DNA of 64,000 nt from Algoriphagus mannitolivorans DSM 15301 (lineage in GTDB: Bacteria > Bacteroidota > Bacteroidia > Cytophagales > Cyclobacteriaceae): NCBI RefSeq assembly GCF_000429425.1, contig NZ_KE386902.1, positions 237,481 to 301,480 of the forward strand. Reading direction: 5' to 3'. Shown piece by piece: positions 43,183-52,550 of this stretch. A program made the position numbers and the translations under genes. The notes under the pieces were generated by a model, which saw only the letters and a program-made list of their open reading frames with translations, had not been told where the DNA came from and searched no databases. The stretch's first letter is position 1. The number at the start of each line of letters is the position of its first letter.

Positions 43183-44001
43183 ATGGATTATTACAAACAA
43201 GTTCAGGAAGCGACTTCCTACATTCAAACGCACTTTTCTCAGGAAATCCCCATCGGAATAATTTTAGGGACAGGACTTGGGAGCCTCGGAAATCAAATTC
43301 AAGTTGAAAAAGAACTGGATTATAAGGATATCCCACATTTTCCGGTTTCGACGGTTGAAAGCCATTCCGGGAAGTTGATATTCGGCACTCTTGCTGGGAA
43401 AAAGGTACTCGCTATGAAGGGAAGATTCCACTATTACGAGGGATACTCCATGAAGGAGGTTACTTTTCCGGTGCGGGTGATGAAGATGCTTGGCGTGAAA
43501 ACTTTATTGGTATCCAATGCTTCCGGAGGCCTCAACCCGGCTCAAGAGGTGGGGGATGTAATGATCATTTCGGATCACATCAGCCTTTTTCCAGAGAATC
43601 CACTCCGAGGAAAAAACTACGAGGAATGGGGTCCGAGATTTCCGGATATGAGTGATGCTTATTCTCCAAGATTGGTTCAAAAGGCCTTGGAAATTGCCTC
43701 AGCTAAAGGGATTAAACTTCATACTGGCGTATATGCTGGGGTAGAAGGACCAAACTTGGAAACACCTGCGGAATACGTCTATATCAGGACTATCGGTGCT
43801 GATGCAGTAGGAATGAGTACGGTGCCTGAGGTGCTTGTCGCCCGACATATGGGAATCGAAGTCTTTGGGATTTCTGCCATCACGGATTTGGGTGTGCCTG
43901 GGAAAATCCACAAAATTTCTATTGAAGATGTTTTGGCAGCAGCCGCAAAAGCTGAGCCGATCATGGGTTTGGTTATGAAGGAATTGGTCCAGGCACTTTA
44001 G
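43183..44001 (+). CDS. Purine-nucleoside phosphorylase
   Basis: A 272-residue trimeric-type phosphorylase that splits purine nucleosides with phosphate for salvage. Conserved segments are IILGTGLGSLGNQI, HFPVSTVESHSGKLIFG, MKGRFHYYEGYSMKEVTFPVRV, VSNASGGLNP, GVYAGVEGPNLETPAEY and VGMSTVPEVLVARH. It stands alone, divergent from the FMN reductase gene. Confidence 0.96.
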   Translation: MDYYKQVQEATSYIQTHFSQEIPIGIILGTGLGSLGNQIQVEKELDYKDIPHFPVSTVESHSGKLIFGTLAGKKVLAMKGRFHYYEGYSMKEVTFPVRVMKMLGVKTLLVSNASGGLNPAQEVGDVMIISDHISLFPENPLRGKNYEEWGPRFPDMSDAYSPRLVQKALEIASAKGIKLHTGVYAGVEGPNLETPAEYVYIRTIGADAVGMSTVPEVLVARHMGIEVFGISAITDLGVPGKIHKISIEDVLAAAAKAEPIMGLVMKELVQAL

Positions 44002-44050
44002 GCAAAAAAAATAATTTTTGAGATTCAGACTTTGATGGCCTCTTGTTAGT

Positions 44051-44086
44051 CCCAGCACCTGCCTGTCCGATAGGCTGGTGCTTGGG
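44051..44086. terminator. Hairpin after the phosphorylase gene
   Basis: Near-complementary arms built on CCCAGCACC..GCCT and AGGC..GGTGCTTGGG surround the loop GTCCGAT. A second hairpin (CTGCCT/AGGCAG) is at 44122-44141. T-tracts are weak, so termination is likely but not certain. Confidence 0.5.
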
Positions 44087-44217
44087 TTAATAGAGCATTA
44101 TGGCTCAGACTCCGACTCCCTGCCTAGCCGTCAGGCAGGCGCTCAGTCTGACTGGAACTCGTTGCATTTTGGCAAGTACTCCTTGTAGTCCAAGTTTAAG
44201 CTTCTTTTTCAGAATTC

Positions 44218-44691
44218 TTATTCTGCCGGTAGCTCACCAATGGTTTTGATCAGCAATTCCATAAAGGGTTTGATTTCAGCCGGCCAAAGTGCTGGTTCTC
44301 TTCCTACTTGCCACCAAAGCACACCTGTTTGGTTTTCAAAGGCGATATAGTATCCACCTTCTTCAATGCAGTTCGGGCAAGCGACTAAGGTATTTCCCAA
44401 AGGTCTCAGGTAGGACTCTGGAAAAGCTTCCCGGAGCGCTTCTGCTTTGGCGTTGAATTGGGCGTTGAGCGGGGTGGTTTTGTAAGTGATCACTGGAGCC
44501 TCCCGAAAGGAATTCATGTTGTCAATGAAGAGTTTCCCTTGATTGTATTTATAGATCTGGATGCAATTGCCTTCACAGAAGAAGTTCCAAGAGCCGAAAA
44601 TAAATGCGTCTACTGCGGGCTCCTCATCTTCTTTGGAACAAGAGCTGACCAGAGGTAGAATCAATAGGAAAAAGAGCGCAATTCTTTTCAT
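44218..44691 (-). CDS. Hypothetical lipoprotein
   Basis: A 157-residue lipoprotein (signal LFFLLILPLVSSC, lipidated Cys18) with two extra cysteine pairs, FCEGNC near residue 38 and CPNC near residue 104, and several Trp residues. The family is not recognised. A beta-rich lipocalin-like fold is possible from size and pattern, but this is only a guess. It is divergent from the second TonB receptor. Confidence 0.7.
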   Translation of the reverse strand: MKRIALFFLLILPLVSSCSKEDEEPAVDAFIFGSWNFFCEGNCIQIYKYNQGKLFIDNMNSFREAPVITYKTTPLNAQFNAKAEALREAFPESYLRPLGNTLVACPNCIEEGGYYIAFENQTGVLWWQVGREPALWPAEIKPFMELLIKTIGELPAE

Positions 44692-44785
44692 AGTTATGCT
44701 TTTTTTGATTTCATACGAAATAAAGAATCATCCGTTTGGGTAATCTTTTCATGAGATTAGGGATATTTTCTTTTCTTGCAAAGTG

Positions 44786-47203
44786 ATGCAAAAAATCAGG
44801 ATTATTTTCTTTTTTCTTTGTTTGGGAGTGTTTTTTAAAAGTTTTTCACAAACCGACTCCTTGACCTATACATTTGGATCGGAAGTCAACGCCTCCCAAG
44901 CATCCTATGTACTAACGGGAAAAATAATCGCCAAAAATACTGGAGATCCCTTAGCTGGGGTAGGGGTTCATTTGGATGGGTTATTCTCAGGGGTGAGTAC
45001 TGATAAATTTGGGTTTTATTACCTCAGCATTCCCAAAGGATTTCATCGGGTAACTTTCCGACATGTCTCTCACATTCCCATTTTCACTCAGGTTTACCTT
45101 TATGAAAATGGCGTGATCAACTTGGAGATGGAGGAGAAAAATTTTGAACTCGAGGGAGTGGTGGTCATGTCAGATCAGCCGGATAGGAATGTCCGGGAAT
45201 CCATCACCGGTATCACCAAACTGACCACCCGAGAGCTGAAGGCAATCCCCGCCTTTTTGGGGGAAGCCGATATTTTCAAGGGCTTACAGCTTTTGCCTGG
45301 GGTTTCTTCAGTAGGTGAGGGGACTTCCGGAATCAATGTCCGAGGTGCAAAAACCGATCAAAATCTGATCCTGATGAATGAGGCTTTAGTCCTGAGTTCT
45401 AACCATGCTTTGGGCTTTTTATCAGCATTCAATACGGACGTGACCGAAACATTAACCTTATATAAGGGAAATCTTCCGGCGAATTTGGGCGGGAGATCCG
45501 GTTCCGCCTTGAACATCCTGATGCGTCCCGGGGATATGAATTCATGGAAAGGATCTGTTGGTATGGGTACTTCCAATGGCAAATTACTTCTCGAAGGCCC
45601 TGTGGCCAAAGACAAAATCAGCTTGATCGCCGGAGGTCGTATTTCTAATGTGAACTGGCTGCTCAACCAGAGCAGGGACTTGGACTTGCAAAACAGCCGG
45701 CTGAATTTTTATGATGGATATCTCGGGCTGAACTGGAAGCTAGCTCAAGGTCATACCCTGGAAGCGAACACACTGTTGACGGGAGATGAATTTTTGTTTT
45801 CTGACCAGTTTGGATACGAATGGAGCAACCGGGTGAGTTCGCTTCGCTATAGGGGGATTTTAGGTGAAAATATTTCTCTCAATGCCCTTTTTGCCGATGG
45901 AGAATTCACCAACGCGTTTCTTGACCCGGAGGGAGTGGCAGCAGCTCAGGTAGAGAACGGGATGAATTATCGGCAAGGGAAACTCGCTCTAACTTGGGCA
46001 AATGAAAAAATTGCGGTGACTGCTGGAGGAGAAGGGATAAATTACCGTGGAAAACCTGAGCTCTTACGGCCTTATGGTCCAGATTCGGGAATAATTCCTG
46101 AAAAAGTCGGGAAAGAAAAAGGGATCGAGCTTTCCGGTTTCCTGACTATGGAATATGAATTTGGAGAATCTACCGGAATTGTAGCCGGACTTCGCTATTC
46201 TACCTATTCCCAGCTCGGGCCGGATACAGTCTATCAATACAAGCCCAATGCGCCGATTTCTGAAAATGAAATCCAGGGGCAAGAGGTGTTTTTTGAAGGA
46301 AAAATCAAGTCTTATTCCGGCTTGGAACCTAGGATTTCCCTTCGCCAAAATATCAATTCATCCACCTCAGTCAAGCTGAGCTATGCCAGGCTGTATCAAT
46401 ATGTTCAATCCATTTCCAATACGTTTGGGCCTACTCCCATTGATTTATGGCAATTGAGCACCACCTATCTTCCTCCACAGCGAAGTGATAATTTTTCCTT
46501 GGGAATATTTAAAAACTCGGAGGACAATAAATGGGAATATTCTGTGGATGCCTTTTATAGAAAAGGTCAAAATCAGGTGGAATACCGTGATTTTGCGGAT
46601 ATTTTTCTCAACCCACACTTGGAGACCGAATTGGTTTTTGGAGACGGGAGAGCTTATGGTGGGGAGTTTATGATCAAAAAGAACCTGGGCGTGTTGACAG
46701 GCTGGTTGGCCTATACTTATAGCCGATCTTTTTTTCGCTCACTCAGCGACTTTGAGGTAGAGCAGATCAACCAGAACGAATGGTTTCCTTCCAATTACGA
46801 CAAGCCCCATGAGGTGAATTTTATCCTGAGCCGAAAAATGTATCCCGGTGGCTTGTTCAATCTTTCGGTCAATTATGCCACTGGAAGACCGGTCAGTGCT
46901 GTGACGGCTTCTTACCTACTCAATGGAGGATTGGTGGTGCCGGATTATTCAGCCAGAAACCAGTACCGCATCCCGGATTATTTTCGGGTGGATGTCTCTT
47001 ATACCGTGGAAAAGGTGTTTTCCAAAAAGGGTGATAGTTTGAATTTCAGTATTTATAATCTCTTTGGGAGGAGAAATGCCTATTCTGTTTTTTGGAAAAA
47101 GGACAGCGACTCCAAACAGCTAAGACCTTATCGTCTAGCTATTTTAGGAGCTATTTTTCCTTCGATTTCATACACCATTCAATTTGGAGGAGGCCATGAA
47201 TAG
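44786..47203 (+). CDS. TonB-dependent receptor, second paralogue
   Basis: An 805-residue outer-membrane receptor with signal peptide (ending SFSQ), CarboxypepD_reg-like domain (YVLTGKIIAKNTGDPLAGVGVHLDG, about 35-115), a plug with AIPAFLGEADIFKGLQLLPGVSS and NVRGAKTDQNLILMNEALV, and a beta-barrel. It resembles the receptor at 2033-4396 in length, domain order and the A[FL].GE.DIFK..QLLPGV..S.G..G segment. ATG 44786 is chosen over GTG 44783. A DUF4249 gene overlaps its 3' end. Confidence 0.92.
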   Translation: MQKIRIIFFFLCLGVFFKSFSQTDSLTYTFGSEVNASQASYVLTGKIIAKNTGDPLAGVGVHLDGLFSGVSTDKFGFYYLSIPKGFHRVTFRHVSHIPIFTQVYLYENGVINLEMEEKNFELEGVVVMSDQPDRNVRESITGITKLTTRELKAIPAFLGEADIFKGLQLLPGVSSVGEGTSGINVRGAKTDQNLILMNEALVLSSNHALGFLSAFNTDVTETLTLYKGNLPANLGGRSGSALNILMRPGDMNSWKGSVGMGTSNGKLLLEGPVAKDKISLIAGGRISNVNWLLNQSRDLDLQNSRLNFYDGYLGLNWKLAQGHTLEANTLLTGDEFLFSDQFGYEWSNRVSSLRYRGILGENISLNALFADGEFTNAFLDPEGVAAAQVENGMNYRQGKLALTWANEKIAVTAGGEGINYRGKPELLRPYGPDSGIIPEKVGKEKGIELSGFLTMEYEFGESTGIVAGLRYSTYSQLGPDTVYQYKPNAPISENEIQGQEVFFEGKIKSYSGLEPRISLRQNINSSTSVKLSYARLYQYVQSISNTFGPTPIDLWQLSTTYLPPQRSDNFSLGIFKNSEDNKWEYSVDAFYRKGQNQVEYRDFADIFLNPHLETELVFGDGRAYGGEFMIKKNLGVLTGWLAYTYSRSFFRSLSDFEVEQINQNEWFPSNYDKPHEVNFILSRKMYPGGLFNLSVNYATGRPVSAVTASYLLNGGLVVPDYSARNQYRIPDYFRVDVSYTVEKVFSKKGDSLNFSIYNLFGRRNAYSVFWKKDSDSKQLRPYRLAILGAIFPSISYTIQFGGGHE

Positions 47204-48293
47204 AAAGTTTTTAGGGTTATGGATTTTCATTCTCTTGGGGTTCAATTCCTGTGTGGATCAGATCAGCTTTCCCTTGGAAAAAGCCCCTAAGGAGCGTTTG
47301 ATTGTTTCGGGTTTGTTTACCGATCTGGAAGGACCGCATACTGTTTTTCTTTCCCAAACGACTTCTCAAGCGAGGGAACCGCTGTTTTCAGGTGGATTTT
47401 TTACCCTGAATGACAAACCCAGACCTGTGAGAAATGCCAGAGTCCTTCTACTTTCCACTTCTGCAGGAATTGGGGGACAGTTTCAGGAAGTCAGGCCGGG
47501 TGAATATGAATTGAGAGGTAAATTTGCCCAAGAGGATGGGATGGAATTTTTCCTTCAAATTGAAATTGAGGGGAAAATATACCGCTCAGAAATTCAGAAA
47601 ATGCCCACGGTAATAGGGTCTGATTCATTGAGTTTTTCCCTGGAGCGAGCCCGCTTGAAGGACAATCCAGATGCTGCTCAAGTAGTGATCAGAACTGAAA
47701 CTACTCTGCCCAATCAAGTGGGAGGATATTACCTTAGGTGGATGGTGGATGAAGCCTATTTTTGGGATTTGACGTTTTTTCCCAATCCTTTCAATACTCC
47801 TCCCCCCAATTGCATTGTTTTTGATTTTCCGGACCCGGAGCGGATTACTTTGGTGAATGGAAATCTACTGAACAGACCAGGAGGAAAATCCAACTTGGTG
47901 GTGGCCCAACGCTTGGTGGATCAGTCCTTTTTGAGCAGACATTATTTCAATGTTCAGCAGCTCAGTATTACCCAAGAATCCTATGAATATTGGAGAAAAG
48001 TCAGGGAAGTGGTCAACAATACCGGGTCGGTATTCGATTCTCCTCCCGCTGCGGTTCGAGGGAATGTATTCAATGTAGAAGATTCCGAAGAGGTCGTCTT
48101 GGGCTATTTCGAGGTTGCTAAGTCCAAAGTCAAGCGGATTTACACTACCCGGGCTGATATTCCTTTTTTTATTGAGAAAGTCTGTGAATACATTCCGGGT
48201 AAATCTTCTCAGCTCTATAAACCCACTTGCTTGAGCTGTAATGTTTTCCCCAATAGCACCTCAGCGTATCCGGACTGGTGGTTTGAGGATTGA
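47196..48293 (+). CDS. DUF4249 domain lipoprotein, second paralogue
   Basis: A 365-residue lipoprotein (signal LGLWIFILLGFNSC) with the DUF4249 pattern (KERLIVSGLFTDLEGPHTVFLSQT). Its ATG overlaps the end of the receptor gene by 8 bases and is preceded by GGAGGAGG, a Shine-Dalgarno-like sequence that is rare in this phylum. ATG 47196 is preferred to TTG 47184 because it starts the lipoprotein signal. Likely surface or periplasmic partner of the receptor, by gene order. Confidence 0.87.
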   Translation: MNRKFLGLWIFILLGFNSCVDQISFPLEKAPKERLIVSGLFTDLEGPHTVFLSQTTSQAREPLFSGGFFTLNDKPRPVRNARVLLLSTSAGIGGQFQEVRPGEYELRGKFAQEDGMEFFLQIEIEGKIYRSEIQKMPTVIGSDSLSFSLERARLKDNPDAAQVVIRTETTLPNQVGGYYLRWMVDEAYFWDLTFFPNPFNTPPPNCIVFDFPDPERITLVNGNLLNRPGGKSNLVVAQRLVDQSFLSRHYFNVQQLSITQESYEYWRKVREVVNNTGSVFDSPPAAVRGNVFNVEDSEEVVLGYFEVAKSKVKRIYTTRADIPFFIEKVCEYIPGKSSQLYKPTCLSCNVFPNSTSAYPDWWFED

Positions 48294-48794
48294 TTTTCTG
48301 AATTAGCGCCATACCGTCAGAAGGCAGGTTTCTTTTACTTGGCTGCTTGGATACTTCCATTCCGCTCACTAGGTTAGGAAGAGGAAAGAAGATTCTTTGA
48401 ACTTCAATTTGATTCTAAAGTAATTTTAAAGAACCACATAAATACATAGGATCGCATAGTCTATGTATTCTATGTGCCTATTGGTTTAATCCTTTTTTGA
48501 ATCGAAAAAAGTTCTTTCCCAAATCCCACAAAATGAGTTTTTCTATAGTCTAGATTCGGTGGACTGTGGTCCGTCGACCGTTGACAGAATAATTTTTCTT
48601 CCTGACTATGCTCCATTTGTCTGGAAATCAGTCTCCTGAATTTCCTTAAACTAAGATACTTTTGTGAAAAGAAAGAATATATGCTTTGAGACTAAAAATA
48701 AAGTAATTGATTTTCAGGATTTTAAAAATACTTTTTAAGTAAACTATTGATTATTTGATCAGGGGGGTATTATTCGTAAACCATACTGACTTTT
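48294..48794. other. Intergenic stretch holding repeat copy A
   Basis: No gene is visible in these 501 bases. Bases 48432-48585 are copy A of the dispersed repeat described separately; the rest is AT-rich. Confidence 0.6.
48432..48585. repeat. Dispersed 155-bp repeat, copy A
   Basis: Very similar to 51028-51182 over its whole length: a CACATAG/CTATGTG palindromic part, a middle part, and an end with GGTGGACTGTGGTC then GTCGACCGTTGAC. Confidence 0.85.
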
Positions 48795-49301
48795 ATGAAT
48801 ATGCTATTCAAATACATTGCATTAGGAGTGGTAACTATGATGGCCTTTTTCAACCCTCATGTTTCACTTGGCCAAGAGAATAAAAATGTCAATGAGGAAT
48901 ATTTCTCCTTGCTTAGAAGGGAAGTAGCACGAGTAATCTTAAGACATCCAAGAGAGGATGACTCGGTAAACTACTTTGCGTACTCGTTTCAGATCACTTA
49001 CGGAGATTCAATTTCAATCCAGTTTTCTGAGCAAACACCCAAATCCATTCTAGACAAGTACGAGGTTTTTAACCCGGAAGAAAGTCTTAAAAAATTTATG
49101 GAGGAAAAGGGGATTCGATTTGATTCAGAGATAAAGGTCCTCTATACCATTCTCCATATTTGGGATGATGGAAAAGAAAGAGAGGACAATCTTTCAGAAG
49201 TATTTGAAAAAATGTATGATTCAGGGTGGAATTTTCCTCCTTCTAGGGAATCTAGGGTTGAGGTTCCCATTGTAACTTATTTAAAGGGTGTTAGACATTA
49301 G
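48795..49301 (+). CDS. Small secreted protein, family not recognised (paralogue 1)
   Basis: A 168-residue protein with a signal peptide (about 1-26, ending HVSLGQ). The mature part is alpha/beta, with the core YFAYSFQITYGDSISIQFSEQTP and later GIRFDSEIKVLYTILHIWD, and ends RVEVPIVTYLKG. A second protein at 50440-50919 aligns along its length, so the two are paralogues of a family I cannot name. AT-rich codon use differs from the dcw genes. It lies directly after repeat copy A. Confidence 0.75.
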   Translation: MNMLFKYIALGVVTMMAFFNPHVSLGQENKNVNEEYFSLLRREVARVILRHPREDDSVNYFAYSFQITYGDSISIQFSEQTPKSILDKYEVFNPEESLKKFMEEKGIRFDSEIKVLYTILHIWDDGKEREDNLSEVFEKMYDSGWNFPPSRESRVEVPIVTYLKGVRH

Positions 49302-49347
49302 ACTTGATTGATATTAAAATTTAGGAACCCTTCCAGCATCAAATCCA

Positions 49348-49476
49348 ATGAAAATGAATTACTACACTGACTATTTTGCAGAATTCTTGAAAATTTTTGC
49401 CCCAGGATCCACAGTAAATAAAAACCCTGTTCCAGGGAAAGTTAATGTCTTCGCAAGTTACTCTCCATTATGCTAA
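49348..49476 (+). CDS. Possible 42-residue ORF before the orphan gene
   Basis: Frame from ATG 49348 to TAA 49476 (MKMNYYTDYFAEFLKIF.. ending YSPLC). Its stop overlaps the next start codon within ATGCTAA, which would allow coupled translation. It resembles no family I know and may be a gene remnant. Confidence 0.25.
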   Translation: MKMNYYTDYFAEFLKIFAPGSTVNKNPVPGKVNVFASYSPLC

Positions 49477-50072
49477 AGAATGAACTGTCTAATATTAATC
49501 GACTTAATCCCTTTATTTCAAAAAATGATCAAAAATTAAGTTTAACCATTAGTCTTGAGAAATTTGATGAATTAGCCAAAGAAATTCAATCAATAGAAAT
49601 TGAATGGGATAAATTTTCGAAGTCGCTTAAGGAAATTTCTGGAATCGGTCGTGTGATGAACAGATTCGCGCTAGCTAACCCCTACAGCGCTATGATCGAG
49701 GTTAACTTGAGCAATAGCCCAGAGAGTATACTGGTTTTATTAAGTACTTTAGGTGGTTTTTATGGGTTTTACTTTTGCAGCCAATCCAAAAAAGCAGTTC
49801 AGCCCGAAAATCTTTTCGATCATAATTTGAATCGTCAGGTTGAAAACATAGAATGGGAAAATCCACATATTAGTTTCTTCCCTTTTTCTGAAGAACAAAA
49901 TAATGTCAAAGATCAGATAGAGATTCTTCTTTTAAAATCCTTTCCAAGATATGTACGGTTTGATTACAATCTTGTGGGGATTCCTGTTTTTGATAGCTGG
50001 GTAGGAGAGGAATTCTATCCAAAATTGGATTTGTTTCAGGTCGTGTTCATTTATGAGCCAGTTTGCTTTTGA
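49470..50072 (+). CDS. Hypothetical cytosolic protein, 200 residues
   Basis: No signal peptide. The N-terminal 60 residues are helical and charged (FDELAKEIQSIEIEWDKFSKSLKEI), followed by a small hydrophobic stretch (SILVLLSTLGGFYGFYF) and a mixed C-terminal half. AT-rich, like the neighbours, and flanked by repeats, so an accessory origin is likely. The family is not recognised. Confidence 0.6.
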   Translation: MLKNELSNINRLNPFISKNDQKLSLTISLEKFDELAKEIQSIEIEWDKFSKSLKEISGIGRVMNRFALANPYSAMIEVNLSNSPESILVLLSTLGGFYGFYFCSQSKKAVQPENLFDHNLNRQVENIEWENPHISFFPFSEEQNNVKDQIEILLLKSFPRYVRFDYNLVGIPVFDSWVGEEFYPKLDLFQVVFIYEPVCF

Positions 50073-50439
50073 AAAAAACATTCCTAGATATTCTTTTGAA
50101 AAGAAGAAGACTAATCCCATCCCAAATTCCTTCAGTAGGTGGTTTCTATGGACTAGATTTGGTGGACTGTGGTCTGTCGACCGGTGATAAGAAGCCATGA
50201 AAATTGTGGAACCATATAATTGTAAATTAACATAGCTATCAATGAATGATTTTTTTCTTTGGGCCATGTGGAAAAACTAATGAGGGAGCTCTCTTTGGTG
50301 CTGGTCTTCTTATGACCCGATTAGATTGGCTTTTGCCAAATTCAAAAAATATTCTAATTCCTAAGGTGCAGAAGCAACGAAATAGATTTCAGTTCGGGGG
50401 GCAAAGGGTTTGATAAAATGATGATTAAATTATAATAGT
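50073..50439. other. Intergenic stretch with repeat copy B
   Basis: 367 bases without a convincing gene. A 55-codon frame at 50246-50413 is probably fortuitous or a remnant. The only clear feature is partial repeat B. Confidence 0.5.
50131..50187. repeat. Dispersed repeat, copy B (partial)
   Basis: Only the end part of the repeat is present: TTCAGTAGGTGG.. then GGTGGACTGTGGTCTGTCGACC. The palindromic first half is missing. Confidence 0.7.
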
Positions 50440-50919
50440 ATGCGGATTAAATTAATTATAGCCTTAAGCTTGATCTTTCTTCTGAAATCTGCAAATCAAG
50501 TTCAATGTCAATCTTTAGAAGAGGACCAGTTTTACGCAGAATTAAAGAAAATAGTGTCTAATACAGCGGTGCTCACTCCATTTGATTCTACTGGGAGAAA
50601 ATATATTAGTTTTTCTTATGAGGTGAGAATTGGAAATGAGACAAGTGTAAAAATCAGTGAACATGCACCTTGGGGGTCGAAAAATAGAATTGAGAAATTA
50701 AAAAACGATTTGGTTAATTATATTGAAAGCCTAGGAAAGAAATTTGATAATGAGTTAATCATTATTTATCCTGTGCTTTTTAATTTTGACTATTTGAAGG
50801 ATGATTCAAATAGTTTAGGGGCTGCAATCCAGTCTTTGATTAAAGATTCAGACCAGACGAATTGCCCCAGAATTGAGTCCCCAATTTATGTGGTTGCTAA
50901 AAAGCCTCAGGTGAACTGA
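50440..50919 (+). CDS. Small secreted protein, family not recognised (paralogue 2)
   Basis: A 159-residue protein with a signal peptide (about 1-24, ending QVQCQ). The core KYISFSYEVRIGNETSVKISEHAP and SLGKKFDNELIIIYPVLFNFD align with the protein at 48795-49301, and both end in a short I/V-P-I strand near the C-terminus. The function is unknown. Very AT-rich codon use. It is followed by repeat copy C. Confidence 0.75.
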   Translation: MRIKLIIALSLIFLLKSANQVQCQSLEEDQFYAELKKIVSNTAVLTPFDSTGRKYISFSYEVRIGNETSVKISEHAPWGSKNRIEKLKNDLVNYIESLGKKFDNELIIIYPVLFNFDYLKDDSNSLGAAIQSLIKDSDQTNCPRIESPIYVVAKKPQVN

Positions 50920-51027
50920 TCTTATTCAAACCCCTACCAAAACCCTTCAGGAAGTGTTTTTCTTTGAGCTAAGGCCCATCAAGGTATAATCAAACCAAAT
51001 CAGAGTCTTTCCTATGAAATTATAAGA

Positions 51028-51182
51028 AACCACATAGACACATAGGTTCACATAGTCTATGTATTCTATGTGCCTATGTGGTTAAACCCTTTTTTGAATG
51101 GGAAAAAGTTCTTTCGCATATCCTACAAGAAGGGTTTTTCTAAAGTCTAGATTCGGCGGACTGTGGTCTGTCGACCGTTGAC
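51028..51182. repeat. Dispersed 155-bp repeat, copy C
   Basis: Full-length copy. Its first 60 bases form a long imperfect hairpin with outer arms AACCACATAG and CTATGTGGTT and inner arms CACATAG/CTATGTG. The last part carries GGCGGACTGTGGTC and GTCGACCGTTGACC, ending 6 bases from the stop of the amidohydrolase gene. Confidence 0.87.
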
Positions 51183-51188
51183 CAGAAA

Positions 51189-52475
51189 TTACTTCTTCAT
51201 CCCCATATAATCCACAACGAAATAACTCAAGGCGCGCACCCCCAGCTTAAATCCGTCTTCCTCAATATGAAAATCCGGAGTATGGTGGGATGGGGTGGTC
51301 AAGGGGTTTCCTCCTTTTTTCATCCCTCCCAGAAAGATGAAAAAGCCCGGTTTCTCCCGCTGGAAAAAGCTAAAGTCTTCTGCTCCCGTGACGGGATCCA
51401 TGGCGATGACATTTCCTTCCCCGGCAGCGGCAATCATGGATGGGGTCATTTTAGCGGTAAGCTCGGGTGGATTGACAGTGGAAGGGTAAAGTTTCCCGAT
51501 TTTCACATCAGCTTTTGCTCCCGCGCTTTCAGCAATGTTGGTGATGATTTCGGTGATTCTTCGATGAACCAATGCTTGCTGTTCGTCTCCAAAGGTTCGG
51601 ATCGTTCCGATCATTTCGATTTTTTCAGGAATGATATTGTGGCGGATTCCTCCATGAATAGCTCCTACTGTGACCACGGCTGGATTTTCTGTGATATTGA
51701 CATTTCTGGACAGGATGGTTTGTAAACCCATGATCGCTTGAGCCGCGGTGACAATGGGATCCACACTGGACCAAGGAGCAGCCCCATGCGCTTGGGTTCC
51801 GGTAATGGTCACATCCAGATTGTCCACAGCTGCCATAAAAGGACCCGAGCGATACCCGATTTTCCCGGACTCTATCTGTGCCCAAATATGCAGGCCAAAA
51901 ATGGCATCCACATCTTTCATCACACCTTCATGGACCATCAATTCTGCCCCGGCCATGTCGGCGTCATAGATTCCTTCTTCGGCAGGTTGGAAAATAAACT
52001 TCACCGAACCTTCCAGCTGATTTCTCATCCCTGCCAATACTTCAGCAGCTCCCATCAAAATCGCCACATGAGAATCGTGACCACAGGCATGCATGACACC
52101 GGTTTGCTGACCATTGTAGGTGGAAGTATTGACGGATTTGAAGGGTAGGTCATTTCTTTCAGTTACGGGAAGCGCATCCATATCTGCCCTAAGGGCGACC
52201 ATTGGACCCGGTTTGCCTCCTTTCAAGACTCCAACAACTCCTGTCACGGCTACATTTTCAGTAACTTCCATGCCCAAAGAGCGCAGGTGATCTGCGACGA
52301 TCTTAGCCGTTCGGAACTCCTGATTTCCCAATTCAGGGTATTTGTGAAAATCCCTTCTCCATTCGATGACTTTGGATTCGATGGCATCAGATTTTTTATC
52401 AATTTCTGACCGAAGTTTCGACTGGCCAAGAGCGGTAAAGGATAGAAAGAGTAAAGGAAGGAAAAGCTTTTTCAT
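51189..52475 (-). CDS. Secreted M20D amidohydrolase, tandem copy 1
   Basis: A 428-residue zinc peptidase/amidohydrolase of the IAA-amino acid hydrolase type. The signal peptide (KLFLPLLFLSFTALGQ) is followed by the metal motifs MHACGHDSHVAIL, PAEEG, TGAEDFSFF and HHTPDF, with a dimerisation domain in the middle (GTQAHGAAPW, ITGT). ATG 52475 begins the signal peptide; TTG 52499 is an upstream alternative. The family hydrolyses N-acyl or conjugated amino acids; the exact substrate is unknown. It is highly similar to the next gene, as expected from tandem duplication. Confidence 0.92.
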   Translation of the reverse strand: MKKLFLPLLFLSFTALGQSKLRSEIDKKSDAIESKVIEWRRDFHKYPELGNQEFRTAKIVADHLRSLGMEVTENVAVTGVVGVLKGGKPGPMVALRADMDALPVTERNDLPFKSVNTSTYNGQQTGVMHACGHDSHVAILMGAAEVLAGMRNQLEGSVKFIFQPAEEGIYDADMAGAELMVHEGVMKDVDAIFGLHIWAQIESGKIGYRSGPFMAAVDNLDVTITGTQAHGAAPWSSVDPIVTAAQAIMGLQTILSRNVNITENPAVVTVGAIHGGIRHNIIPEKIEMIGTIRTFGDEQQALVHRRITEIITNIAESAGAKADVKIGKLYPSTVNPPELTAKMTPSMIAAAGEGNVIAMDPVTGAEDFSFFQREKPGFFIFLGGMKKGGNPLTTPSHHTPDFHIEEDGFKLGVRALSYFVVDYMGMKK

Positions 52476-52550
52476 GAAATATTTATTGGGAAGTTTCAAA
52501 TGTATGAAATCTGAAATTAATTCCTAAAATGGGAAAACCCCTCTCAAAAT

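Noticed and set aside
50246..50413. 55-codon frame in the accessory region
   Set aside because: No signal peptide, no family resemblance and no coupling; it may be chance or a remnant.
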